Assembly: GCF_002099425.1 (NCBI RefSeq)
Contig: NW_018344331.1
Location: 558,001-622,000 of the forward strand
Reading direction: 5' to 3'
Source: Phascolarctos cinereus
Lineage: Eukaryota; Chordata; Mammalia; Diprotodontia; Phascolarctidae
DNA: 64,000 nt
Shown in pieces: positions 39,771 to 52,434 of the stretch. The position numbers and the translations under genes were made by a program. The notes under the pieces were generated by a model. The model saw nothing but the letters and a program-made list of their open reading frames with translations, made no database searches and was not told the DNA's origin. Each line of letters begins with the position of its first letter. Within the stretch, counting starts at the first letter, position 1.

Positions 39771-41029
39771 GTGTATGCAGAATAAAGATCTGAAAGTCGG
39801 GAGAACTTAAGGATGGAAGGTGGCATTGTTCCTTGCCAGAGCTGGCTGATGATTTCACTGATCTTCATGGGCTAACCACAGTGATAATTGGTCATAGGTT
39901 TATATGAACAACAGGATTTCAAGTGGCAAAGTGATGGCCTTCAGAATTTATAGTTCATACTGGATCCTGACTTCCATGACACCAGTGGTCCCAAGCTCTA
40001 AGTTCCTCAGTTTTCATCTAAGGATAAGTCTTTTTTGGAAGTGTGAATGAAATACCAAGTAGGAATTGTTTTATATTATTTTCATTTTCTTGTTTGCTCT
40101 TAGGAGGAGGTGTCACAGGGACCTAAACAAACTTCTATGTGTCTTCCCTAGATTGCCTGCGTTTGGAGTGGTTTATGCATTGGCCAGGGCCTGTCGGGTC
40201 TAGGAGAGTGGTGTACATCTAAATGCTCAGAAGATGTCTTACTATACGTTGTTTGCTTTATTGTTTATATACCAAGGCTAAATATTATATGCAGCTAAGC
40301 ATGTTTAGCAGCTAAGCATTGCCTTTTCTGTGTTGGTCTTTTCACGTAGGAGGTTGATTCTGTTTGCCAAGAGTAAGTGACTAAGGATCTATGAAATGTA
40401 GTAAGTTCATGGACTAGTTAGGGGTTGCTAGATGTGGGGGATCAAAACTGATTCTATTTGGTTAAATCATCAGTAATCCATACTGCCTCCCCTCCCTCCC
40501 CACATACACATAGCAAATTGGTGCTTACCAACAAAGAGAGGTGAAACTGGAGAAGAAAAGCACTTTATGAGAACCATAGAGAGCTCAACATGTACTCATT
40601 ATTTCTGCCCAGTGGGGTAGACGCCTATAATAGGGTGAGTTTGGGACTGCCCAAAGCCAAATCCTTTTTTGCTAAACAGGCTCAGCATTGGGGCCATTAG
40701 TACCACCTGGTGGCTAAATATGTGTTATGTGGCTTGTATTTCAATGACATGCACTTGGTCTTATAGATATACTTTTGTCATATATGTTTGGATATGAGTA
40801 ATTTTGTATTTGTTGCATCTACTACGGCTAGCTGTATATAATTCCATTGTGAGTTTATGTACTAGAGAACTGCATGTACATTTTACTCTGGTTACAGATA
40901 GTCATCTTAGCTACTTTTTTTTTTTGACCAGAACTATGATTTCATTGATAATAGGGAAGAAATTTCCTCTTCTAATGCAGATCAATACTAGGTCTGCAAT
41001 TTATATTCTTAGAGTTATATGTAAGCACT

Positions 41030-41150
41030 TATAGTGCTTAGGGCACTGAAGGGTTCAGTGACTTCTCCAGGGTCACAAAAGCCAGTATGTATCAGAGGCA
41101 GGACTTTAATTAAGGTCTTCCTGGGTTTTTAACTACTTCTGTCATCCTAC
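41030..41150 (-). mobile_element. MIR fragment
   Basis: GTGACTTCTCCAGGGTCACA, GAGGCAGGACTTTAATTAAG, GTCTTCCTGGG. Confidence 0.5.
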
Positions 41151-41404
41151 TTCTTGATTTTAATTATGTTATATATAAATTTTAGTTCACTACATTGTAT
41201 GTTCACACATATAATGTGGTATATCATATCTACTTTTCAAAGACTACAAATTTTTTTTCTTTTTTCGGAGTGGGGTGTTATAGGGCTATTCAAAGCTAGG
41301 ATATCTAAAACTAAGGCTCCATACTAGCCACATATACATATTAAAAGTAGGAATATGGCCCAGCAGAAAAAAGACAATGATCTTTATGCATTTAAACAAA
41401 GCTA

Positions 41405-41665
41405 AATGACATAATGGATAGAGCGCTGGACCTAGAGTCAAGAAAACCTGAATTCAAACCTAGCCTCAGACACATACTAGCTATGTGACCTTGGGCAAGT
41501 CACTTAACCTCTGTTTGCCTCAGTTCCTCATATGTAAAATGGGGATATTAATAGCACCTACATCCCAGGATTGTTATGAGGATAAAATGAGAAAACAATT
41601 GTAGAGTGCTTAGCACAGTGCCTGGCTCTGTACTGAGTACTACATAAATACCAGCTGTTATTATG
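41405..41665 (+). mobile_element. MIR/THER1-type SINE, near full length
   Basis: ATGGATAGAGCGCTGGACCT, TGTGACCTTGGGCAAGTCAC, TTAACCTCTGTTTGCCTCAG, ATGTAAAATGGGGATATTAA, CACAGTGCCTGGCTCTG, ending ACCAGCTGTTATTATG. Confidence 0.85.
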
Positions 41666-41759
41666 TGCCCTTAGCTCAGCTTTTATTCTTACTTAGGTAT
41701 ATTTTCATGGTAAAACCCAAAGGATTTTGGTAGCCCTTCAAAAAATTGAGGTGATTTAG

Positions 41760-41816
<57 letters not shown>
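41760..41816. repeat. (CA)n microsatellite
   Basis: About 28 uninterrupted CA units. The next kilobase (41820-42890) shows nothing recognisable. Confidence 0.95.
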
Positions 41817-41817
<1 letters not shown>

Positions 41818-42894
41818 CTCTGTGGAGTTTCTTTGGCAGAGCCTCCTGAAATGGGTTTTGGGGACAGTATCACCATGAGAGAATTAAATGAGAGTTACAA
41901 GGACTTTATAATTCTAAGTCAAATGGAAGTTTGGAACAAGTGTGTGTGGATACTTTAGCAGAGGAAGATATATTCAAAAATCAGACAATATTAACCTAGG
42001 GGCACTCTGCCAGGCTTTTGACCTTTGGCTAGGTGTGGGGGTGCAGGCTTAACGATAACTGTACGCTACATGAGACTGGGAGGGAACAGACCTCAGGAAG
42101 AATACAATGACACCAGCTGTCCTTCAGCATCATAGGCATGGGTTGCTCTTCTACATAAGCACCATGGCCACATATGATTCCTACATGTGAGCTTTTCCAC
42201 ACATATCTCCTAGGTATGTCCATTCTAATAAACGTGTATTTGTGAGAGAGTATGCTTCAGGTTTATAGGTAAATGGTCTATTGCTACTATACTATATATA
42301 CTATATTATTTCATTAAATGTTTTTGCTTTGAATTGATTGTGTACTATGGCTGAAAATAGTAAAACAGTAAAAATAAAATAATTTGTGGAGGACTGGTAA
42401 GCTATGCATTTTGAGTAGATGTGAACCAACAGAGTATCACTTTATTCCTGAGTCAGTTCCTTCTCCATATTTCTCCATCTTCTCATCAGCCATCTGCCCA
42501 TCTAAGAGAAACCTTTGCTCTGATACCTAAATTAGCAGGACCACCATTTCAGGAAGTATCTTCACTATACCAATTTTTTCCCACATTCTCCAGACTTCTA
42601 TGTCTCCTTGCCAGCTGTCTGAATACGCTATCCTTCTGAATACACGATATACACCTGAATACGCTGTCCTCCATTCTAACACCTCTTTATGTGTTGCCTT
42701 CATTCAGCAGGATGTTAGGTCAAGGGCCAAGACTATTTTGATTTCTTGTACATGTATCCCCAGCACTTATCACAGCTTGGTGCATCATGAAATTTCTCTG
42801 TCTTTCTCTTGTCTCTCTGTCTCTCTGCTTTCTCTTAAGTGGAGATAGCCTGACTGAGAAGATCTATGTGGCAGTGGGGTGCCTCGGGTGTTAG

Positions 42895-43075
42895 ACTAAA
42901 ATGTGGCAACCAGAACTGAATACAATACCCAGATGTAAGGGAAGAGTAAAGCAGGACTGTTATTCTCCTTTCTCCTGAGCTTTATAACTTTTTAAAGATG
43001 CTTAGCTTTTGTGATTTTCATGTCTCACTGCTGATGCATGTTGAGCTCAGAGTAATCCAACATTCTATTATGTAT
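42895..43075 (-). mobile_element. CR1/L3 LINE fragment
   Basis: GGCAACCAGAACTGAATACA, ATACCCAGATGTAAG and TGCATGTTGAGCTCAGAG follow the complement of CR1/L3, as in 980-1130. Confidence 0.55.
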
Positions 43076-43094
43076 ATAAATATAATCTTTTAAA

Positions 43095-44560
43095 ACAAGT
43101 TTTTAAATGTCTTTTTTTTTTGCATCACTATAATTTCCTCTAGTATCTCTCTCCCTTCCCCTTCCCAGAAAGCCATCCCATATAAGAAACGGTATTTTTT
43201 CAAAAAGGCAAGAAAAAAAAAAGGAAAAGGAAAAAAAAATCAGCATAACTATTAATACATTGAAAAAGTCTGAAAATATATGCAATGTGAAACACTTGTG
43301 GACTTCCCAGCTGTATAAAGAGGTGGGGCAGGAATGTCTTCTCGTAGCTCTATTTTGTGTCATCCTTGTTCTTTATAATTTTGCAATATTCACTTTTGGG
43401 GTTGTGTGTGTATGTGTGTGGTTGTTCTGTCTGTTTATGTTGTTGTCATTGTGCATGCTATCTTCTTGGCTCTTCTTATAACACTCTGCATCAGTTCAAG
43501 TAGATCTTTCCATGTTTCTCTGTATTCCCCACCTTCATCATTTCTTATAGCACAGTAATATTTTATTACATTCATGCAGTACAATTTGTTTAGCTATTCT
43601 TTACTCAGTGAATATTTTGTTTCCAATTCTTTGCTATCACAAAAAATACTGCTACCAAAATTTTGGTGTATATGAGGATTTTCTTCTTATCAATGGCCTC
43701 TTTGGGGTATAAGCCTAATAACGAAATCTCAGGTCAAAGGGTATGAACATTTTAGTCACTTTATTTGCATAATTCCAAAATGCTTTCCAAAATAGTTGTA
43801 TTGATCCACAGCTCCACCAACAATGCACCAATGTGCCTATCTTCCCACCACACCAATTACTGTCATTTGGGTCATTTTTTGCCAATTTTCAGGGCATGAG
43901 GTAAAACCTCAGGAATGTTTTGGTTTATATTTCTCTTTTTATTGGTGACTTGGAACATTCTTTCATGTGGTTGTATAATAGTTTGCAATTCTTTTGAGAA
44001 CTGTATGTTCATATCTTCGGACCACTTATCTATTGGTGAATGGCTTTTGGTCATATCTATATATCTATATCTGTTTGTAGATATCTGTTAATTGTCTATC
44101 TATCTTGGATATTAAACCCTTATCAGAGAAATTTGAAACAAAGATTTTTCGACCACTTCCCTTCTTATCCTAGGTGCATTAATTTAGTTTGTGCAGAAGG
44201 TTTTCAGTTTAATGTAATCAAAGTTATCTGTTTTATCCTTTGTAATTGCCTCTATCTCTTTGTTACCCATCTCCTACCCACAGCTGTGAGAGGTATATGA
44301 TATCCTACTCTTCTAATCTTTTATAGTATAGTTCTAATTTTGTTTTAGCATTTTTGTACTGCTAATAGTAAGGTCATATATTTATTTAGAATATATTGTA
44401 GAATATTGTGTAAGGTGTTGCTGTCAGCCTAATTTCTGCCAGACTGCTTTTCAGTTTTCCTAGCAGTTTAAAAAAATCAAATAGGGAGCTCTTTCCTAAG
44501 TAATTTATATTTTCCAGCTTACCAATCACTGGGTTGCAAACATAATTTATAGACTAGTTA
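43095..44560 (-). mobile_element. L1 ORF2 3' region, antisense
   Basis: The plus strand carries the complement of late L1 ORF2: TTTCCAATTCTTTGCTATCA, GGCCTCTTTGGGGTATAAGC, CAGGTCAAAGGGTATGAACA, CAGCTCCACCAACAATGCAC, ATTGGTGAATGGCTTTTGGT, GTGCAGAAGGTTTTCAGTTT. Many stops. A MAR1 SINE landed at its right edge (44569). The left 43095-43200 part is A/T-rich and less sure. Confidence 0.75.
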
Positions 44561-44808
44561 TCTCTTCTTGAGTTAGCTAGGTGGTGCAGCAGATAGAGTG
44601 CTGGGCCGGAGTTCAGATCTGACTTCAGACACTAGCTGTGTGACCCTTGGCAAATCACTTAACCCTGTTTGCCTCAGTTTCCTCATCTGTAAAATGAGCA
44701 GGAGAAGGAAACGGTAAAAACCACTCCAGTCTCTCTGCCAAGAAAACCCCATATGGGGTCACGAAGAGTCAGACATGACTTAAACAACGGAACAACAACA
44801 TCTCTTCT
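44560..44808 (+). mobile_element. MAR1-type SINE with 9-bp TSD, inserted at the L1 edge
   Basis: TSD ATCTCTTCT at 44560-44568 and 44800-44808. Body GAGTTAGCTAGGTGGTGCAG to GGTCACGAAGAGTCAGACAT, tail AACAACGGAACAACAAC. Between 44810 and 45770 only unclassified DNA with a MIR scrap at 44990. Confidence 0.92.
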
Positions 44809-45772
44809 GTCCCTACTAGTTTAGACTCCTACTTTTCTTTCTCTGTACCTTTGTATCTTTGTTCTCTATAGGTCTTTACATTTCCCTGCTCAAGCACTAA
44901 CAACCTCTCTTGTGTTGGGAAGGGGGCACAACAACATCAGTTGCCTGCTCTTTTTGGCTCCACTAATTATTAGCTCTATCATGTTTGACAAGTCACTTTA
45001 CCTCTCTGGGAATCAGAGAATCATATAATAATAATGTACAGGTGAGGGTCAATTAAGTCAATTACCCCATTCCACTTAAAGTAACAACAAGTTACTAATG
45101 CCTTTATTGGGTACGAAGACTTCTAGTAAATTAATCAATCGATCAGTTAGAGATAGGAACCAGAAGTAAGGCCCAGACATCTTTATTGAATCCATCTACC
45201 AATCAAAGGAATTAAACCAACGTATGCCCTGTCGCACCCTGTGAGTCTTCTCCAAGACAGTAAGCTAGTTTGGAGCCCAATATTTAAGAATCTGCTAGCA
45301 TAGAAGAAATAGTAGTTCAAATCATGTTCATCAAAGAAAATCATTGGGAAGAGAAGAAAGGAGAGGAGGAGAGCCTCTATCCTCCCTCCCCAAAACTTAA
45401 CCAGAGGAGGATTTTGTGAACTTCAGAGGGTTGGAGGATTTGGACTTTGAACTGGCATCCTAGCAATTTTGCAGGGAGAACAGCTACCAGCCATAATGTC
45501 TGCTTTGGAAGTTTAAGACAAACTTACCATGTTAAAGAAAGTCAGTTTGAGATGTCTACAAGGAGCCCTGTCAGAAGCTCTGTCATCCCAGTGGGAAATT
45601 CACGAGGGCTATATGGGGGGGGGGCAGAAAGAATTACATGCGAAAGGATTTTCCTTTTAGCTAAATGTGCTCATTAAGCTTGAACCCACTTTCCCCTGGA
45701 TTCTGTATGTTCTTGTGTGTACTTATGGTTTGGGGAAGGCTATTTTTACCAACTATTCTTAGTTAACACTTT

Positions 45773-45990
45773 CTTCTCTTCTTCTTCTTCTTCTTCTTCT
45801 TCTTCTTCTTCTTCTTCTTCTTCTTCTTCTTCTTCTTCTTCTTCTTCTTCTTCTTCTTCAGCAATCAGGGTTAAGTGACTTGCCCAGGGTCACACAGCTA
45901 GTAAGTGTCAAGTGTCTGAGGCCAAATTTGAATTCAGGTCTTCCTGACTTCAAGGCCAGAGCTCTATCCACTAGCTGCACCAATACGTAC
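45773..45990 (-). mobile_element. Marsupial SINE with expanded (GAA)n tail
   Basis: (TTC)n at about 45777-45859 abuts GGTTAAGTGACTTGCCCAGG, the SINE body, which ends at GAGCTCTATCCACTAGCTGC. On the minus strand the repeat is the 3' tail, grown to about 27 GAA units. The 5' end differs from the other copies. Confidence 0.88.
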
Positions 45991-46019
45991 TTCTAAAAGT
46001 CAATTGTCTGGTTAACTGA

Positions 46020-46540
46020 TATCAACTAACAATCAGTGGAAAGGGGGAGTATATTGGTGGAGACTTCTGAGCTATAGCATTAAAAAGATATCCCCACTTG
46101 GATCTAGGGATTCCACTTCTAGGTCTATAGTCCAAAAAGATCAAAGAAAGAGGGAAAAGATGCCATATAAAAAATATTTATAGCAACCCTTTTCATAGTA
46201 ACCCAAAACAGTAAACTGAGGGATGTCTACCTAATGGGGAATGACTAAACAAATTTCTGATACGTGATTCTAATGGAATATTAAGAGAACAGTTTATATG
46301 ATAACATTAAAGAGAATAACAACTTTGAAAAACTTTACAAATCTGCTTGCTATAATGATAAAACATGAACAGAGAGGACTGGATGAAACACTATACCCAC
46401 CTCTTGCTAGAGAGGCGAAGAATATTAAATGTAGAATAAGTCATATGTTTTTGGACATGACCAATACGGGAATTAGTTTTGTCAAACTATGCATATTTGT
46501 TAAGAGGGTTTTCTTTTTTCTTATTCAACTGATAGTTTAA
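46020..46540 (+). mobile_element. L1 3' end fragment, diverged
   Basis: GGATCTAGGGATTCCACTTC, TATTTATAGCAACCCTTTTC, CTAATGGGGAATGACTAAAC, TGATTCTAATGGAATATTAA follow the end of L1 ORF2 and the start of the 3'UTR, as at 52900-53100. Confidence 0.65.
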
Positions 46541-46544
46541 TCAT

Positions 46545-46800
46545 CCTGTCAAAAAAGGAAATCAGGTTAGTCTGGCATGACCTGTTCCTGATGAAGCCAT
46601 GATGACTCTTTCTAATCACCACTTCCCTTTCTAGATATAATAGGTATGGGGGTGAGGAACTGGTTAATAGGGGCCCAGACCTCAGAGAATGGGTAATATA
46701 TGCTTGCTTCAAATCCATGTGGAGGTTTAGTAAGCTTGCTCCTAGAAGTGTGAGATGGAGGAATAGCACAGGGAGGCTTTCCTCCCAGCTTCAGAGCATA
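46545..46800 (-). mobile_element. CR1/L3 LINE RT fragment
   Basis: A minus-strand reading holds HHGFIRNRSCQTNLISFFDR, the GF..GRSC.TNL..FF block of CR1/L3 reverse transcriptases. It joins no longer ORF. From 46800 to 47430 nothing else is recognised. Confidence 0.6.
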
Positions 46801-47435
46801 TGCAAATATTCTCTGACTTTCTTGTAGGCTTAGTTTATGGACATAGAAATCCTTCTATTTGACCACTGTGCTGAAACTGAGTGAGCATACAAGAGGCTTG
46901 AGCAAATGAAACAGAACTCTCTTCCCTGGTAGTGAGCAAGGCAAGAGCTGCTAAATGCCCCTGAGCGAGGAGAGGGGTAGCAAGTGCTACTGCCTGCCTT
47001 TTCTTCCCACCCAGGCAGACCCACGGCTACTTCTTTTTCTTCTGTCCCTGTTGTGTTCACTCTTTTTTGACGTTAATGAGTATCAGAGACAAAACAGGCC
47101 ATTTTACAACCCTTTGAGTTTCAAAAAGTCAAAAGAACAAGCAGAAATCCAGAAAAGGAATCCATGGTAGACTTGTCTGTAGCTGTAGCAGCCACGGCCG
47201 GAGAAGAACCATCCCTGAGATGTGATCTGATTGACCTGTTCACTAGCGGTGAATCAACCTGGCAACCAAAACATGTTCTGCAAGCAAGGAAGCAATCTGA
47301 CCATTGATGATGCAGCACCGGAAGCGAACTTGGTAGGAGAGAATGCTTTGCAGTAACCTCATTAATATGAGACCACTTTTCCTGAGACTAAGTGCGTATA
47401 AGAAGAGGGTTTACCCTGGTTTTGGGAGATATGTT

Positions 47436-47609
47436 TGCACTTCTGTTCTTTTTCAGGCAATTGGGGTTAAGTGACTTGCCCAGGGTCACACAGCTAGCTA
47501 CTGTCAGGTGTTTGGTCTGAGGCCGCATTTGAACTCAGGTCCTCCTGACTCCAGGGCTGGTGCTCTGTCCATGGCTCCACCTAGCTGCCCCTCCTGCACT
47601 TCTGTTCTT
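47436..47609 (-). mobile_element. Marsupial SINE (WSINE1-like) with 15-bp TSD
   Basis: TGCACTTCTGTTCTT occurs at 47436-47450 and 47595-47609, exactly flanking a SINE body that ends CACCTAGCTGCCCC. Perfect TSD suggests a fairly recent insertion. Confidence 0.93.
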
Positions 47610-47889
47610 GCTATATGTTCTCAGCAAATATCCCTTTCAAAAGGTTAATGAATATTAATTGCTCAAGAGTATATTGAGGCAGTAATTACTGGTTAGATGA
47701 TTTTGAGGAAGTATTAACTGGAGGTAATATTAAAGGGAATATTCTTCAATGGGAGGTTCATGAGTGGTAGTTTGAGGGTAAGACATTCCCACACCTCTCA
47801 GAGTCGACCCTAAAACTCTGAAGGGAGCAGTAGTTATGTTCTAGGGGCCACATATACTAGTCTGAGTGTAGATTGGAAGAATGCTCCCA

Positions 47890-48935
<1,046 letters not shown>

Positions 48936-48939
48936 ATTT

Positions 48940-49250
48940 TAAAGCTGGGCACGACCTTAGAGTTCATCTAGTTCAGGGGTGGGGAACCTGTGGTCTCGAG
49001 GCCACATGTGGCCCTCTAGGTCCTCAAGTGAGGCAAAGGTCCACATTTGAGGACCTAGAGGGCTGCATGTGGCCTTGAGGCTGCAGGTTCCCTACCCCTG
49101 ATCTAGTCTATCCTTTTCATTTTATACATGAGGAAATGGAAGCTTAGAAACATAAAAGGACTTGTCCAACATCCGATAGTTAGTAACTAGAAGAGCTAAG
49201 TAAGATTCAAACCCAGGTCCTTTGACTGCAAATCCAGCTCCCTTTCCACT
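48940..49250 (-). mobile_element. THER1/MIR SINE, host of a DNA transposon insertion
   Basis: Left piece AAGCTGGGCACGACCTTAGA and GTTCATCTAG; right piece TCTATCCTTTTCATTTTATA, CATGAGGAAATGGAAGC, GATTCAAACCCAGGTCCTTT, CCCTTTCCACTCTCTC. Removing 48974-49108 rejoins the SINE exactly. Confidence 0.8.
48974..49100. mobile_element. 127-bp hAT foldback MITE (OposCharlie-like) with 8-bp TSD
   Basis: Left end CAGGGGTGGGGAACCTGTGG, right end complement CAGGGGTAGGGAACCTGCAG. The arms stay complementary for about 54 bp, leaving a loop of roughly 20 bp (GTGAGGCAAAGG). TSD ATCTAGTT at 48966-48973 and ATCTAGTC at 49101-49108 (7 of 8). Length, CAGGGG end and 8-bp TSD fit hAT. Confidence 0.93.
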
Positions 49251-49633
49251 CTCTCTAAGTTCCCTATTAGCTCTGAAATATTCTATACTTCCATGTATCT
49301 CATTTCAGATTGCTGAGCTGCTTCTAACTTTCCAGGTGACATTAATCTTGGGAATACTGATCTCAAACCTTCTCATCTGTTTAGTATTCTGTCTGGAATG
49401 TGTGTCCCCCTTCAAAAAAAAAAGGAGAAGGTACTGATCATATTCTTTTCCCAAGATCTTGGCAGCAGTGATCCTCTCATTTCACAGACTGGAAAACCAA
49501 GGCTTGAGAGGAAAGATTCTCTGGTGATCTTATCCTTCAAAATCCTTTTGTAGTACTTGGACACCCTCCCCATATGGGCTTCAAGAGAAGTTCTTTCAGT
49601 TACAACGCACTCTGTGGGGCAGCACTGTAGAAA

Positions 49634-49702
49634 TACAGAATATTCCCAAAGTCTTAGTTCATGCTTAAACTATTAAAGCTAAGACTTTTGGAAAATATTG
49701 TA
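49634..49702. mobile_element. 69-bp mariner-like hairpin element
   Basis: Left arm TACAGAATATTCCCAAAGTC and right arm complement TACAATATTTTCCAAAAGTC match 20 of 24 positions through CTTAG, flanking a loop of about 20 bp. TA at both ends is the mariner target. Surrounding 49260-50315 is otherwise unclassified. Confidence 0.6.
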
Positions 49703-50318
49703 GAACTAGGATCCCGGATGTATAGGCAAATCAAAATTTAAGAAAGGCCTAATGCTTTGTTGAATTTACTAGAGCTTTACATTTAAAAAAATTTTTAAAA
49801 ACTACTCATTGTGGATCAAGGCTAAACAGTCTATGTTCAAAAAATGTTGACAATTTTTATTTTTTGACCAGATACAATAGGACTTGTTCTCATAATTTTC
49901 TATTATATGATCCTTTGCAATTTGTAATACTTTTATCTCATCTTGGAGTCCTTGAAACTATATGTTGTAGACTTGTATCCATCACAAAATGGACTTCAAC
50001 TTGCTTTTCCTTTCTTTCGGAGAAACACCCTGCTCTTGATTTGTAACTTTAATGCAAACTTTGTAGTTGGAGATAATTGCTAAGAATTTCCTAGCAGCCC
50101 CTAGGAACAGTCATTAAATTCCAGGTTTCCTATTCCAAGCCAGAATACTTGGTTGAAATAAAGTGGCCTATGCATCTGGCAATTGTCCTTCAAGCAGCTA
50201 TTTAACATAACTATACTGTTTCTTGGGGTATATGGGGTGTTCGCAGAGGTCCAGCATCTCTGGTGTGAGGCCTTGCTGAGTCCTTTTCAGAGCTGCTTAT
50301 CCACCTTTGGTGTCTACC

Positions 50319-50983
50319 TGGCATTCAACTCCTACCTGTGGCTCCAAAACACTGTAGCATGTGCAGTGAGTGGCCATTTCCCAGTAAACTGTTTTAGCAG
50401 ATGGGATAAACCAGGTTGACAGTAACCTATGGGCCTCAAATCTGTCAGTGAGTTGGAGGTGTCTACCACAGGCATGTGAAGACATCCCTTGGTGGAATAG
50501 GCAGATGTGAACAATTTCATGTTCAAACAGCCATGAGGGTGGCTGAAGCAGCCCCTGTGGAACACTTAGAGTTTGGTCAGACATCTAAGATGCCAAAGTA
50601 ATTCTCTGGATCCCAGGCCATCTCCACTTGTCCTGAGTTTTGTCTTGCCACTGGACTTTGTTGACTTGAAGAGAGAGTGAGACTGATGCCTTTGTACAAC
50701 TCTGCCTCACTTAAATCTAATTCATGCACAAGTCAAGACGTTATCCCGTAATGTCATTGGCATTCAACTCCTACCTGTGGCTCCAAAACACTGTAGCATG
50801 TGCAGTGAGTGGCCATTTCCCGGTAAACTGTTTTAGCAGATGGGATAAATCAGGTTGACAGTAACCTATGGGCCTCAAATCTGTCAGTGACTTGAAGAGA
50901 GAGTGAGACTGATGACTTTGTACAACTCTGCCTCACTTAAATCTAATTCATGCACAAGTCAAGACGTTATCCCGTAATGTCAT
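50319..50983 (+). repeat. 439-bp tandem duplication of a marsupial repeat, second copy internally deleted
   Basis: Copy 1 is 50319-50757, copy 2 is 50758-50983. Positions 50319-50451 match 50758-50890 at offset 439; then copy 2 jumps to match from 50665 at offset 226, so 213 bp are missing. Only three substitutions in 226 aligned bases. Short identities TGG (outer) and TGA (inner) lie at the joints. The element continues to about 51015 (GAAGGACAAACAACAACAAC). Confidence 0.95.
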
Positions 50984-51025
50984 TGGTTTTCTTTGAAAGT
51001 GAAGGACAAACAACAACAACAACAG

Positions 51026-51169
51026 ATGAGGAACTGAGACAAACAGGGTTAAGTGACTTGCCCAGGGTCACACAGCTAGTAAGTGTCTGAGGCTGGATTT
51101 GAACTCATGAAGATGAATCTTCCTGATTCCAGGCCCAGCACTATATCTACTGCTCCACCCAACTGCCCC
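51026..51169 (-). mobile_element. MAR1-type SINE, 5' part
   Basis: GAACTGAGACAAACAGGGTT, GACTTGCCCAGGGTCACACA, AAGATGAATCTTCCTGATTC, GCTCCACCCAACTGCCCC. 3' truncated. From 51170 to 51777 nothing is recognised. Confidence 0.85.
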
Positions 51170-51777
51170 ATGGAATAAGTACATTAACATACTAGCAAAG
51201 AGGCATAATGCAGCAAGAAAACACATTGCATAACAAACATATGTTACATGCAATGCATAGCAACATATATAAGCTAATAGAAAGAATACATTATATTACA
51301 TGTGTATATGGCTACATGAGTAATAATGAGAATAATGTGAACATCAGAGACTTCTCCAAATACAGGCCAATTCAATGTTTACTAATTTTACATAAAGACT
51401 TCACAACTTGTGTGGTCAAAAACATCTATAAACACTGAGCAATGTATACCCTCACCTCTATATATTTGATGAAAAGCAAAAAAGGTGTGCTAAAAAGTTC
51501 CAGGAGGTATAAAGAGAAACTCATTATTGATTCAGTAATTATTAAACAAGCCATTTGGAAGTACCATGATTTAAGTTGCTGATACTGATTATTGCAAAGC
51601 CTTTGACTCACTTTCATACTCAAGTCGTAGGCATGGTCATAAAATACAAATTGATAAAATAGATACAAAGATAAGAACAGTAGAGCAGTGGTCTCCAAGG
51701 TGCAGACTCCATCCCCCTGGGAGGTAAGGAAATGACCCCAAGGGATGTGTGATCAATCAAGTAGAGGGTGGGAAGAT

Positions 51778-51956
51778 GGGTTTCACTTTCTTTCTTTTTT
51801 TTTTTTTTTTTTAGGCAATTGGGGTTAAGTGACTAGTAAGTAGCTAGTAAGTGTCACGTGTTTGGTCTGAGAGCTGGATTTGAACTCAGGTCCTCCTGAA
51901 TTCAGGGCCAGTGCTCTATCCACTGTGCCACCTAGCTGTCCCGGGTTTCACTTTCT
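51778..51956 (-). mobile_element. Marsupial SINE (WSINE1-like) with 14-bp TSD
   Basis: GGGTTTCACTTTCT at 51778-51791 and 51943-51956 flank the element. Poly(T) of about 17 follows the left repeat. A small deletion/duplication sits in the CTAGTAAGTAGCTAGTAAG part. Confidence 0.93.
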
Positions 51957-52021
51957 ACAAGATAGCCAGTCATGGTGCTTGCCTCTAGCACAATCCCACC
52001 CATCCATCCATTATCACCCAA

Positions 52022-52110
52022 TCCCCCCCCCCCCCCGGAACTTCTCAATCTACCCCCTCCCTCTCCATCCCCCACCAAAAAAAAAAAGAAAAAGAAAAAG
52101 AAAAACACCA
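52022..52110. repeat. Poly(C) and A-rich low-complexity stretch
   Basis: A run of about 14 C followed, after a CT-rich spacer, by AAAAAAAAAAAGAAAAAG units. Confidence 0.8.
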
Positions 52111-52434
52111 AAAATTTCAATCGATTATACACTGGGTGTTTGACTCCTCAGGGTAATTATAACATAATTTTTATCTGTCCATCTAACTCTACATCTGTGC
52201 AGGTAACATTAAGGAAAATACCCATCCCTACTGCCCATACCACTTTCTCCCTCCCAGATTGTCTTGTGGCTGTAGCAAATGTCTCTTAGAGAATGGGCTT
52301 TGCACTCAAAAGTGGTGACCGGTAAGCAAGACACACTTACCTCTGCCCTCTTTTATTTTTATTTTATTTTTGAGTTAATCACACAGGATGGGCTGACATG
52401 GATGGCTTGCAATTCTGTATAATATCTCATTATA

